Positions 37,118-47,560 of a DNA stretch of 64,000 nucleotides are shown here, piece after piece; position 1 is the first letter of the stretch; each line of letters begins with the position of its first letter. The position numbers were made by a program, and so were the translations under genes. The DNA lies in NCBI RefSeq assembly GCF_004193775.1, contig NC_041005.1, positions 9,550,501 through 9,614,500 on the forward strand, in the 5' to 3' direction. The DNA comes from Glycine soja. Lineage: Eukaryota > Streptophyta > Magnoliopsida > Fabales > Fabaceae. The notes under the pieces are model-generated. The model saw only the letters and a list, made by a program, of their open reading frames with translations. It did no database searches and was not told where the DNA came from.

Positions 37118-38183
37118 TTCCCCCACATGATGATCGTACGCATGATTAGATCTGATTATTTAATAATGAATCAATTCTAATAATAATTATTATTATTATT
37201 ATTATTATTTCTTTTTTATTTACAATTATTATTTTGTTAGTTTTATTAAAAATCTCAATAAGAGAATTCAAGTTGGTGATCTCACTCTCTCCTTTTCTTA
37301 TTCTTGAGCTTTTTAATTCAAACCATAAGATGAATCTTATATTTCCACTCTTTTTATTATCATCGCTATAGCATGTAGGGAACCATTTTTTTCGATAGTG
37401 TCGCAAAGAGAACTAGTACTAAATTCAAATGATAAGGGAAAAAATGTACTCCGCAAATGTTAGAGACTAAAGTAAAAAAAAAAAAAGTGGTTTCACTTGG
37501 TAAAATGAGTTTTTATGATAGTTAATAACTAAATGATACGGTATAAAAAAAGTTATAAATCACGTCTTTCTTTTCTAAGTGAGTTTTATTATAAAAAAAA
37601 ATAGAATAAACCTTAGTACCAGAAATGCTTAAGTCATACTAAGTGTGTATTGAAAGAACATTATTAGTGAAATTGATTTTGAAGTAATATGATTTATGTT
37701 TGGATAATTTTTGTTAAGATTATTTTGAAGTAAAATTTAATATAATTTTTTTATCCAACATATAAATTATTTAAAATTATTTTAACTTAGAATGAATTCT
37801 AGACTCAATCAATTTTAAATTTTTCCCTGAAATTATCTGATATAGGAATAATAATAATAATAAATGAAAAAACGAATCATTGATTAAGTGTGTGGAACTA
37901 CCACAAGCAAACATCATACTGACAATATCACACTACCCCTAAAAATCCACCTTATTACGCAAATAATAACATGCATACACAAATTTTTAGTGTCCGACAT
38001 TCACACTTTTCATGATCTCCCATATAGTTAATTTATTATCTCGATCTCTAGAAAATAAAATAAAATAACTTTATAAGAGAACGAATAACGGACAAAAATT
38101 TTTGCAACAATGAAATTCAAATTTTAGGAATTTTATAATTAAAAACAAAAAACATATAGAAGCCTCATAAAATCACTTTACCT
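37118..38183. other. Spacer between the inverted VQ arms
   Basis: About 1.07 kb of unique AT-rich DNA with a (TTA)n tract at about 37183-37209. Both VQ genes transcribe towards it. No gene is seen. Readthrough from either side would enter the opposite arm in antisense. Confidence 0.6.
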
Positions 38184-40209
38184 AATTAAAATTCCTGTAA
38201 TAATATCCATTTTAGATCCTAACACTAAAGAAAAAGATAATAAGATCATCAAGTGCAAATAAAAGGAGCATATACTACATAATTAAATTAATCTTACTCT
38301 AGCTATCTAGTAATTTAATAGTCTCAACATTACTCGTATAAGAATTTTAAAACAAAAAAGAAATGATAGCTGCAAATGCTAACCACTAACACTAGACCAC
38401 TATGATCAACATCATCATGATGACGCTATTAATTCATTGCAGTATCTGAAAGGAAAAAGATCAATAGACTCTATCTGAAATTCCACGCTGCAATGATTCA
38501 CAAGTTGAGAATACTGTTTACTCTCTCTCACACCACACGCGAGATGATCCTATTGATCAGAAGAACAAATCCACGCTTCGACAGCTCCTTCCCTAGGGGA
38601 ATTTCCATTTTCCAAGTTCTTCTCATGGTTCAAGTTGCTCGATGCAGAAACCGAGATGTTGAGCTTGCAACCGCCATAATTATTATTATTCTCATTATCT
38701 AAGCACCTAAACGGATCTCTTCTCCCTCCTCCAGTTCCACCGCCGTCACTCCTCAGAAACATGCCCTCAGAAACCACATGCTCATGATGACCTTGTACAT
38801 GTGCACCCACCAGATCATGCGCATCAAGCGTGGGCATGGTGGATAAAGACTTTGCACCAAACCCTGTAGGGACAAGAGTATGAAGAGAAGAAGAGGGGTG
38901 GAATGAGGGAATAGGGTGAATATTTTGCATGAGATTCTGTGGTGGGGGCTGATAGGGTAAAGATAGATCGGGAAGTAGTTGGTAATTAAGGGAGTTATTA
39001 TTAGGAGAAACATAGATGCTGTTGTTATGTAACAAAGTCCTTGATGAAGTTGTTGAAAGCAAAGGGTTTGGGCGAAGAGGGATGCGGCGAGAGAAGGAAG
39101 GTGAGAAAGGGGGTGCAGGGATTCCGGTGAACTCTTGAACCATGGATCTGAAGTTGTTGGTGTCGGTGGTGAGAACGGTGGTGGGTGCACGCCTTGAAGC
39201 TCTGCTTCGTTTCTTCGAGTTGCGTATGAGGTTGTTGGTCTGTGGGGATGATGGGAGTTGTTGTCTTGCATTATTATTAACGTTGTCGTGGCCCAACAAG
39301 TATTGATTTGTTGTTGTTGGTATTGCTGATGAAGATGGGAGGCTTTCATGGAGGGTGCAATTGGGTTCAGATCTTTGGCCTTGAGAGTCTAAGTTTAAGA
39401 AGGAATTATGGGGGTTTGGGTGGGATTGTGAGAGAGAGTGGAGATAGTTTGAGGAAAGATCAAACATTGAGGGATGAGAAGGAACAAGAGATGGTTGTTG
39501 CGGGTCGGAGATGGAACCAAAATGATTGAGGAACGATGGATGAGCGTGTGATGATGAATCGTATTCATCATCGCTAGAAGAGATGCTTCCACTGTTGCCA
39601 GAATCCATTGCATAAGCAAAAAAGGAAACAAGAGAAAGCTTAGGTGGTACGGTTACTATAAGGGATTTGAAAGTAGTAAGAAAAAGTGTGTGGAATTGAG
39701 AATCGAATTACGTGTTTGGTTATCATGTTTCCATGAAATCCAATTGTACATGTGTAACCAGCCTTCTGTGAAAAGGAAACTATGCATATAGATCTTAATT
39801 ATGATGCATAATTGGGTGGGGAGTGAGATGTGAGTGGGAAAGGATTGAGGGAAGAGTGAGGCGTGAATTACGAGGAGGTACTCAGTAAGGAGTAGATCTC
39901 GTTAGCTGTTTGCGTGAATTAGGGTTTGAGGGAAGGAAAAAGAAGAAGATGAATAGAGAGGAAAGGTTATTTAACCTTTGTGCTCAGAAAAAAAAAGAGG
40001 CTTTAAAAGATCCTCAAGAGAGTGCAGGGTGGGTGGGTTCGCCATTGGAGTAGAGATAAAAGAGTTTCCGGTGGCTGGCCAGGTCAAACTCGATGTGAAT
40101 GTGAGAGGGACAGTGAGAGAAAGAGAGGGATCGGAAGGGGGGCTGTAAATGTAAAAAAAAAAAAACGAAAAAGATGTGGACATGTGATGTGAAATGGAAC
40201 TATGTTGAC
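38184..40209 (-). repeat. Right arm of the VQ inverted duplication
   Basis: Reverse complement of 35181-37117. It contains an extra 29 bp in the 3' UTR around 38448-38480, bounded by a repeated TTTCAGATA, and a longer 5' UTR-like segment. Confidence 0.92.
38550..39608 (-). CDS. VQ-motif-containing protein, intact copy 2 (352 aa)
   Basis: A single open frame of 1059 nt, intronless as most VQ genes are. It starts MDSGNSGSISSSDDEYDSSS and ends AVEAWICSSDQ. The VQ motif FRSMVQEFTG is at residues 153-162, preceded by a basic, NLS-like KKRSRASRR (132-140) and followed by IPAPPFS. The rest is Ser/Pro/Asn-rich and likely disordered. VQ proteins bind the WRKY domain of transcription factors through this motif. 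The MDSGNSGS start and RAPTTVLTTDTNNFRSMVQ context resemble the Arabidopsis VQ22 (JAV1)-related subgroup from memory, so the subgroup is tentative. It differs from copy 1 at a handful of positions: N to H before VVSEGM, TTA in place of TGA, and at least two silent changes. It lies tail to tail with copy 1, 1.8 kb apart. Confidence 0.92.
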   Translation of the reverse strand: MDSGNSGSISSSDDEYDSSSHAHPSFLNHFGSISDPQQPSLVPSHPSMFDLSSNYLHSLSQSHPNPHNSFLNLDSQGQRSEPNCTLHESLPSSSAIPTTTNQYLLGHDNVNNNARQQLPSSPQTNNLIRNSKKRSRASRRAPTTVLTTDTNNFRSMVQEFTGIPAPPFSPSFSRRIPLRPNPLLSTTSSRTLLHNNSIYVSPNNNSLNYQLLPDLSLPYQPPPQNLMQNIHPIPSFHPSSSLHTLVPTGFGAKSLSTMPTLDAHDLVGAHVQGHHEHVVSEGMFLRSDGGGTGGGRRDPFRCLDNENNNNYGGCKLNISVSASSNLNHEKNLENGNSPREGAVEAWICSSDQ

Positions 40210-41341
40210 TTTTACTCCACAAGCCATATATTTAATCTCTTAAAATATAGGCAGTAGTATTCATATATCTCAAATTTGGGGTATTAGGAAGAAAAGAGAA
40301 GAAAGAAAGAGAGTAAAAAAAAAAAGAAATAAAAAATGATAGATATAATAGGTGATGTGATAAAAAAAAAAGAAGATAAATGAGCTGTACAGAGAAAGTA
40401 AATGTATGAATATATGTAGGAATAAATAGTCATTTTTATTTCTGAAAGTGTGCGGGGTTAATAAATTCATTTTTAAAAGATGAAAAATTAAAAATTAGTC
40501 CTCAAAAGTATAAAAGTGAAACAAATCCATCCTTCCATTAAATTTCATCCGTTAACATTAGTTCGTCTACCTACGTGACACGTAGGGATAAAAATGTCAC
40601 GAAAAAATTACTCATGTGGACATAGAGATTAATTTGTCAGTAATGACTTTTTATCTCTTCTCCTTTTGATTGTTAGACTTGCAATGATTATTTTTTCTTT
40701 CATCTTATATATTGTTCTCCATAAATGAAGGGTCCAACTTCTTGTTCTTCCTCCTTCGGTGTTTTTTGTTTTTTGTTTTGTTTTATCTCACCTCCACTCA
40801 TTTAAGGCATGTTCACAATAAGGGGTTGCTTTTTTACCTTACGTATCACAATAGAACAGGAAACAATGACTTTATCTTCAACAACAGAAGAACAATGCTC
40901 CTTCATGGTGGCTATGAAGGTCGTTGAAAGTCTCAAAAGGCGTGAAGATGAAGGTGAAAAGAGAAGAAGTAACAAAGGAAAAATGACCTTGTGTTTGGGT
41001 CTGACTAAAGTAGTAACAAAGGCAAAAATTATACTGACATTTTGGTCTCTATGAGTCATCACCTCACTATCAACCAATGAATACCATGTGAGCAATTATT
41101 TGGTGACACTTTCGTTCTTGTGCTACGTAGGCGAATTCCCTAATGTTAATAGACGAAAGTTAACGGTTAGATGAAGTGAGTTATAATGCTAGTCTCACCA
41201 CATTTGAAGTATTACTTATTTGGACTCTTATGTAAGGCTTTATAGTTTTCTTTTAAAAAAACACTTCAATTTAAATGTGGATATTATTTGAAACTATTTA
41301 TGATTGTGATTCCTAAGCAAAGTGATACTTTTTATGTACCA
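40210..41341. other. Intergenic DNA with a degenerate foldback sequence
   Basis: About 40430-41240 shows weak inverted similarity between its ends (ttcatccgttaacattagtt...cgtctacctacgt against the right side). It also has MITE-like taaaaattagtcctcaaa motifs, so it is probably an old MULE-type foldback. Short frames at 40712-41095 overlap on both strands and match nothing I know. Confidence 0.4.
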
Positions 41342-41862
41342 AAAATAGCTGAGTGTTGCTAACTGCACCTAGCACTTAAGGGTAAAAGTCAAAATTACCC
41401 CTACTTATTTTTTAAAAAGTTTTGCACCCAGCTTTTCATCTTTTTCCGCATTCCTTCTTCTTGTTCCGCGACCTTTTTCCTTATACACCCAGCACCTGTT
41501 CCGCGCGTTCCTTCAGCTTCTTCTTCCTTCTTCCACTTCCACGCATTCCTTCGGTTTCTTCTTCCTTCTTCCACTTTCGCGCGTTGCTTCTTTCTCCTCC
41601 TGCGCGACCTCGGCGTCCGTTCGTGTTCACCTTGCGGCGCGTTCTTCTTCTTCGTTTTGCTGCTCACCATTGTTGGCAAAAATTGAGGTAAGTGCATTCT
41701 TATTCTTCTATGTTGTTTCTACTGCATTTTTGGTATTGTAGTGTAGGCAAGTATTGATTCGCATAGGGATTTAGGTCTTCCGTAGGTGGTGTAGGTTAGG
41801 ATTGATATGATCCGCAGTAGGGAAAAGTAGATCTGCATGCGTTTTTGGCTGCGTAGTTTCGT

Positions 41863-42026
41863 GGGGATCAACTTGATCCGCAACCTTCGTGGGTATCAAC
41901 TTGATCCGCAAGCTTCACGCGGATCAACTTGATCCGCGTAAAGCCTGCAAATCAAGTTGATTCGCGTGAAGCCTGCAGATCAACTTGATTTGCATGAAGT
42001 ATGCGGATTAACTTGATCCGCAGGCT
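41863..42026. repeat. Subterminal GGATCAACTTGATCC palindrome array
   Basis: Six or so copies of a ~30-nt unit whose core is the palindrome GGATCAA-C-TTGATCC, followed by CGCA and gcttca/gcctgc spacers. One further copy is at about 46529-46545, near the right end. It lies 0.5 kb inside the left end. The long perfect dyad suggests a protein-binding or hairpin-forming element; that is inference. Confidence 0.85.
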
Positions 42027-42693
42027 TGTTTTAAATTTTTTAAAAATTAGAATTATGTTTTAATTAATGAAAAATGGTTTTTAATAAGAGTTTAGGGTTA
42101 ATTTTGAAGCTTTTAGCCTGGAGTATGATGTTTTATAATGGTTATTTAAGATTTTGTGGTTGGTGTGCATTCTTATTTTGAAGGTTTCAGTGGTTTTTTT
42201 TTACTTTATTTATATTCTGTATGGTACTGAATATGCAATTGTAACTATTTATATCCTGTTCTGAAATTTGGTTTTGTGACTTTTTGGTTTGTAGCTTTAC
42301 TTTGAACACAAACTATTTATATCCTACTTATGTGTTTGAAGCCCTCAAATTTAGTCATTGATTAGAATCCCAAAAGGATGCTGAAAACAAATTAGAATTT
42401 GTAGCAATGCCACACCCTTGAGTAGAAAAATTGATAATTGGAAAAACGAGCACCATGAAAATACATGCCACTCAGTCAAAGAAAGATGATAGAGAGTTGG
42501 CCGAAATGGGCACTAAAAAATTTTCGGGAAATATCCTCTAAATCATTAGTATGGCTATCAAAATCATGAGCGTCAACATGTAGGTTTCAGATCCAAGTAG
42601 TAGTATCGTATTTTCTTTTTGAAAAAAAAAACTCCTCATATTAATAACTCCATAACTCAAATTGGATAATTATCAAATAACTAAAAAGAGAAC

Positions 42694-42867
42694 AAAGCCT
42701 TTAGTAGCTGTGTTTGAACCTTGAAGGGGGCATGCATCTTCATCATAAGGTCGCGCAGCTTCCTCAGCAGTTTGATAAGTTCCAAGCCAAAGCCTAATCT
42801 TCTTTGATGTGTGTTTGATATCTGCTGCCCATTTCCCTGAAGCCCTTTGTCTCACTCCTACAAACTT
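42694..42867 (-). pseudogene. AP2/ERF DNA-binding domain fragment
   Basis: The frame reads KFVGVRQRASGKWAADIKH, then KKIRLWLGTYQTAEEAARPY and DEDACPLQGSNTATKGF. This is a nearly whole AP2/ERF domain, the ~58-residue GCC-box/DRE-binding fold of plant transcription factors. Departures from the usual AARAYDEAA and RTNF indicate decay. The enclosing frame (42673-42960) has no activation domain and no clear own start. It lies inside the 41350-46613 MULE with two other unrelated fragments on the same strand, so I interpret it as captured. Confidence 0.85.
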
Positions 42868-43039
42868 TGGTTTATTCTTGATCTTGAGTTTCTCACAGAA
42901 TCTACCCTCCTTGGCCCTTTGGTTTTGATACTCTATACTTATTAATATGAGGGCAATCAAGTTAGAGATAACATAAACATATATATAGGTACATGTGAGA
43001 AGCTTAGGAAAATATCATAGGTTAAATTTAATTTAGTTG

Positions 43040-43172
43040 GCTTAGAGTAATGGAGAGCTCGTATTTTGTTTATTGTATCCTTTTTTGCCAATGTTATTTT
43101 CCCCAAACCCCCCATGCCACAAATGGCTACTACTCTATAGCCTTTGTTGGGACCAACCAAACATAACTCCAA
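43040..43172 (-). pseudogene. NB-ARC (NLR resistance protein) P-loop fragment
   Basis: Minus-strand frame ELCLVGPNKGYRVVAICGMG then GLGKITLAKK. This is the Walker A (P-loop, kinase-1) segment of plant NLR immune receptors, where the consensus is GMGGLGKTTLA. The first Thr of GKTT is Ile here, which would impair nucleotide binding. Only about 40 residues are recognisable before unrelated sequence. It is adjacent to the AP2 fragment in the same transposon. Confidence 0.75.
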
Positions 43173-43371
43173 TTCTACACTCCAATAAATATAGGTAATA
43201 CTGAGTAGATTTTGAAGTTATATCCGAAATTCAAAACTTTATCTGAATTTATATCTCAGATATTGTTTATCATTGTAGATTTTGACACTAATTAAATCCA
43301 TACATAACCCACATACTAAACATTTATAGAACATTATATAGATATCAAGTTGTAACACATACAAGGTATAA

Positions 43372-43485
43372 ATCTATATAATCAAGTTGCAAGTCTCTTA
43401 GTGTTCTGTCTAGAGCTTCTGGTACATCTTTTGGAGCATGATCTGGACACCTGTCCATCATCTTAACTTCAGGTGTAGAGAATCC
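43372..43485 (-). pseudogene. Aldo-keto reductase exon fragment
   Basis: Minus-strand translation gives [20 protein letters not shown] then QLDYIDLYL and a donor-like GTATGTG. This resembles an internal exon of plant aldo-keto reductases (AKR4C type), in which DHAPEDVP..ALDRTLQDLQLDY(V/I)DLYL precedes IHWP. The catalytic Tyr/Lys/His region is not present. It is the third captured-type fragment on this strand of the MULE. Confidence 0.65.
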
Positions 43486-44072
43486 TTTAGTTCTAGATAT
43501 TAAAGACTAACTTAATGCATGATTCTACTACCATCACTTTAATTTTAATCAGGAAGATAATTAATTTGGAACTCAAATAAAACCAGAGTTTAGAGGTAAT
43601 CCATAAATCTTCTCGCTTGACTACACCCTCTTCAAATAACTTCTTTAATGTTAAACCAATCTACAATAGAGAGAATGAATCATAAACATTGGACATTTGG
43701 ACCAAGACAATGTCACAAAAATTAAGGCATCATGTGAGAAATCACATGATAGATGTGTAAACATTATAGCAAATCACATATTGAAACTGAAAACATTATC
43801 CAATATTGCAAATAAGCAAACATTTTTGTTACATCCTTATTTGTAATGATTTTGATCGATAATAATACTTATGAAGTTGTGTAAAGATCTCTTTGGTGCA
43901 AGGTTTATGATTTATACCAATATTGATAGATGTATTAAAACTCTAATCAATACAACAACAATGTGAATTGGAGTGTAGAATAACCTGCTAGGCTACTCAG
44001 TATTACATATATGTTAACTCTATAGCCTTTGTGTGGTTTAGTGATGGAATTTGTGGTAGACATTTGTAGATC

Positions 44073-46114
44073 ATGGTTAAGACTAGAGGATTAGTCCGTG
44101 CGTTAGGTAGGGTTGTTGCCAGAGGTCTGGGGAGAGGAGGGGATGGTGATGATACTGACGGTGCTCCCCAACGTCGAAGGCCGACCGCATCGGCACGCAG
44201 GTGACGGGTACTAGTCATTGTTGACGATGATGTGCTTGCGGTACCTGTAGACTTGCCTGCGGTACCAGAGGCAGAGGCTGCTGTAGCTGGGGATGAGCCC
44301 ATGGTAGATGCTGCCACACAGGACACCGGTGCAGAGATTGACGCACAAGATACCGGTGCACAAGATATTGGGGACGAGCCTGAGGGATTTCCTAGTGGAC
44401 CCAGGGACCCATCAGTGCTTACAGAGTATGCTGACCATGTTGCGGCCAACGTATGGTCTGGACAAGTATTTATAATATTAAAGTTAGTTAACTTTTATTT
44501 TTTTGGATTTATTGGTTACTGATTCACGTTTTATGAACAAATTGTGTTCCTTTGTACTTCAATTTAGGAATGTCCTGAGTTGAAGTTATCCTCCCATGGG
44601 AGGAAGGTGCATAACTTAGGCAGGCCTGTTCCTACAATTGAGGACATGGTTGCTGGGACAGGATTAAGTACTTTGATCGCGTGTTCTATTGACACTGGCG
44701 ATCGGAGACTTATATCCTCCTTTGTCGAGAGGTGGCACCGGGAGACTTCTAGTTTCCACTTCTTGTGGGGGAGATTTCGATCACGCTAGACGATGTCGCG
44801 GCTCTTGGGTGAGTTACTGATGGTCTCACCAGAGGTGGCCAAGGCCGAGACAGACCAATGTGGCAGACCATACGTATGCCTGCAGTGGCTGTGAGACATA
44901 TACCAGTGTAGATGTCATACGCATCACTGGACAGTTGCCGCTCGCGCTTATCTTCTGCATCTTTTGGGTTGCACTCTCTTTGCTAATAAGAGTGCAACCC
45001 ATGTTCATGTCATACACTTACAGGCCCTGCGTGACCTCACTCTTGCTGGGCGGTATGCATGGGGAGCTGCTGGGCTCGTCCATATGTACGATCAGCTTAA
45101 CGATGCTAGTCTCAGCACCAGCCGACAGCTTGCTGGTTACATCACCTTGTTACAGGTAATTAACATGTATTTCATAATTTAATTACAACAATGTTTTAAT
45201 AAGTGTATATTTGGTTAACATGTATGATTTTCGTGTAAACCCTGTAGTGTTGGATATACGAGCACTTTCCGTCAATTGCGGAGTGCAATGCTGATCCGGA
45301 TTATGATGAGGTGTCACCACGTGCGTGTCGATGGATTGCGACAAAGAAGACTGTGAAGAAGCTATCTACAGCGATGTACAGGCAGTGCCTGGATTGTTTG
45401 AGGATCCCAGATGTCTGCTGGATTCCATATTCAGAGCACCGACCTGTACAGGACTTTCATCTGATTTCGTGCTTCTCGGGACAACTCCGTTGGGGGCCTA
45501 TTGTTGTCAGATACAGAGTGGAGAGGGTTATGCGCCAGTTTGACTACGTCCAGTGCATTCTTACACACCCTGTCCATCCATTGGTGTCATATGATGACAT
45601 AGACGATACGTAGACGCACTACTCAGACCATCTGGCGGCAGTAAGTGATCTATGTGTTGTGTCAGGTCAGTGTGCGCCTGACTACATAGATTGGTTCTTC
45701 CGTATTTCTCATCCATTCATGACCACGGAACAACCATCATATCCTCCGGCAGATGCACCTGTTGTGCAGCCCAGACATGTCCCAGAGTCAGATATCCCTC
45801 AGGTCCTGGATGATCCAACCAAGTCCGATGTCGACAAGCCCAGACATGCAATGGTAAGTGTTACTATATGGTTAGACGTATGAAATGTCATTTACATCAA
45901 TTTTTTAATACTAATTTGCTTTTTTTCTATTTAATAGGAGGCTTGCGATGCAATCACCGAGAGGTTGGAGTGTGACCTCAGCCTAGGGGTCGTCACGCCA
46001 GGCACATCGACACATGAGGTCATCGAAGAATGCCTCAAGATTGTCAGGAGTGTCACCCAAGACCGCATTGTGTACGTGAGGTCTCAACGTAGGCGTCGCA
46101 TAGATCAGCTGTAG
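44073..46114 (+). pseudogene. Plant mobile domain (PMD, MAIN-like) gene of the MULE
   Basis: Exon-like blocks are 44073-44465, 44568-45155, 45248-45853 and 45938-46114, with GT-AG borders. Landmarks are MVKTRGLVRALGRVV at the start, LKLSSHGRKVHNLGRPVPTI, FVERWHRETSSFHF, AARAYLLHLLGCTLFANKSA, LRDLTLAGRYAWGAAGLVHM, LRWGPIVVRYRVERVMRQFD and CAPDYIDWFFRISHPFM. This is the PMD (PF10536 type) found in MAIN/MAIL proteins and in many plant transposons. It is broken by a stop after TASARR (about 44203), a frameshift and likely deletion after FLWGRF (about 44785), and TAG at about 45611 where Trp is expected. It is related to the minus-strand gene at 60849-62960. Confidence 0.8.
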
Positions 46115-46621
46115 TTTCTTTACACATTTCATATTGATATTCAATGTATATAAATTTCTTGTACTTGACCACATTTTTGTTTTTTACTTAACATTTTGTG
46201 TATTTAAAGTTATTTTTATTTATAATATTAGTGTTAACGTTTAAGTGTTATTTTTAAATTACTTGATTCCAAATTCATTTGAATTTCGTTGAAATAGTAT
46301 GAATGTTACGTTTAACTAAACATTCATTAGGATAATATTTTATTTACATAAACAAAAGAGACATAAAATAAAATTAATTATTTTTTCAAATGGATTTTAG
46401 TTTGTAAATATTTTTTTGATTGGTCATGACTCAAATAAATAAAGCTTCAAATTGTAAAAAAATAAATAAAGCTTCAAATTGTAAAAAAATGGTCTTCAAT
46501 TTTTAAAAAATTATCTTGTGCACACTTACGGATCAACTTGATCCGCAAGTGTGCAAGGAACCAGGGGCATTTTTGGCATTTTATAGGAATGTTGGGTGCA
46601 CCTAGCAACACCCAAAATAGC

Positions 46622-47504
46622 CTTAGTTAAGGCTGAAAGAACTTGGTGGCCCTTATATGAGGCCTTCTTCTAACACTAATATTTTGACCTCAAGTTTTGC
46701 ATTGTTAGCCTTATTACATTTGAAGTATTTGTTTGTTTTTGGCTCTAGTATTGATTTTACAATTTTGTCCTTAAAAGATATCTCAACAAGTTAACTAAAA
46801 AAGAAGAATGTTTATAAATTACCATTAATGATCTCAATTATTAAACATTGTCAAATTTGTTGTGTGTACCAAAACACTTAGAAAGGAAGTAAGAGGATTT
46901 ATAATTATTTAAAGCAATTGAAAAATAAAATAGAAGATACTAATACACATTCTATCAGTTAAAACTTAATAAAAAATAAAATTATAAATGAGGTTTATTA
47001 AAAAAAAATGAGGCGACATGATTACATAATTTTTAATAAATTTCAATCAATAGTTATGATTATAATAGAAAATAACATGTTAAAGAATTAATATGTTACT
47101 AGCCTTTCTTAACAAAATATAATTTAGTTTTAATACACGCTTAATAAACTAATTAGAAATTATTATATAACTTTAAAGTAGTTATTATAAAAGTAAAACT
47201 TAAAATTATATTACAATATGTGATTGAATTTTTTTTGTTACCATGTCATTAATATGGAGTATCTATCAGTTTTGCTAATGACTAATCTCCTCTCGGGAAC
47301 TTGGCTGACTATCTTTAATAAGATATCCTCTTCCAACTACGTTTTTTCCATTAACAAGACTCCAATCCAAAATCTTGTTTTTAAAAACCAAGCATACGAC
47401 TATTCGGATCAACGACTTATTGGTCAAGATTTGATTGAATGATAATGAATATTCTAATTAAATCCATTAAAATGTCAAGTTAATTATTTTACTCTCTATA
47501 TCTA

Positions 47505-47560
<56 letters not shown>

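Larger units (their letters stand above)
41350..46613. mobile_element. Mutator-like element (5264 bp) with PMD gene and captured gene fragments
   Basis: The left end TGAGTGTTGCTAACTGCACC pairs imperfectly with the right end ...GGGTGCACCTAGCAACACCC. Similarity continues inward (cttaagggtaaaagtcaaaa against its counterpart). AAAATAGC flanks it on both sides (41342-41349 and 46614-46621), an 8-bp match within the expected 9-bp MULE duplication. The core GTGCACC(T/C) motif is shared with the 54763-63932 element. No transposase is present. It carries a decayed PMD gene on the plus strand and AP2/ERF, NB-ARC and aldo-keto reductase fragments on the minus strand, so it is a Pack-MULE-like, non-autonomous element. 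Confidence 0.82.

Noticed and set aside
42673..43485. Helitron origin for the three adjacent gene fragments
   Set aside because: Helitrons often capture several genes, but no TC...CTRR ends with a hairpin were seen, while the region lies inside clear MULE-type inverted ends with a matching flank.
43165..44010. Shared short words (attctacactccaat, gtaatactgagtag) at 43171 and 43970-44010 in rearranged inverted order
   Set aside because: The order is scrambled and the words are short, so I could not define a repeat or element from them.
44003..44449. 148-codon minus-strand frame, Ser/Thr/Ala-rich
   Set aside because: Antisense shadow of the acidic repeat in the PMD gene first exon.
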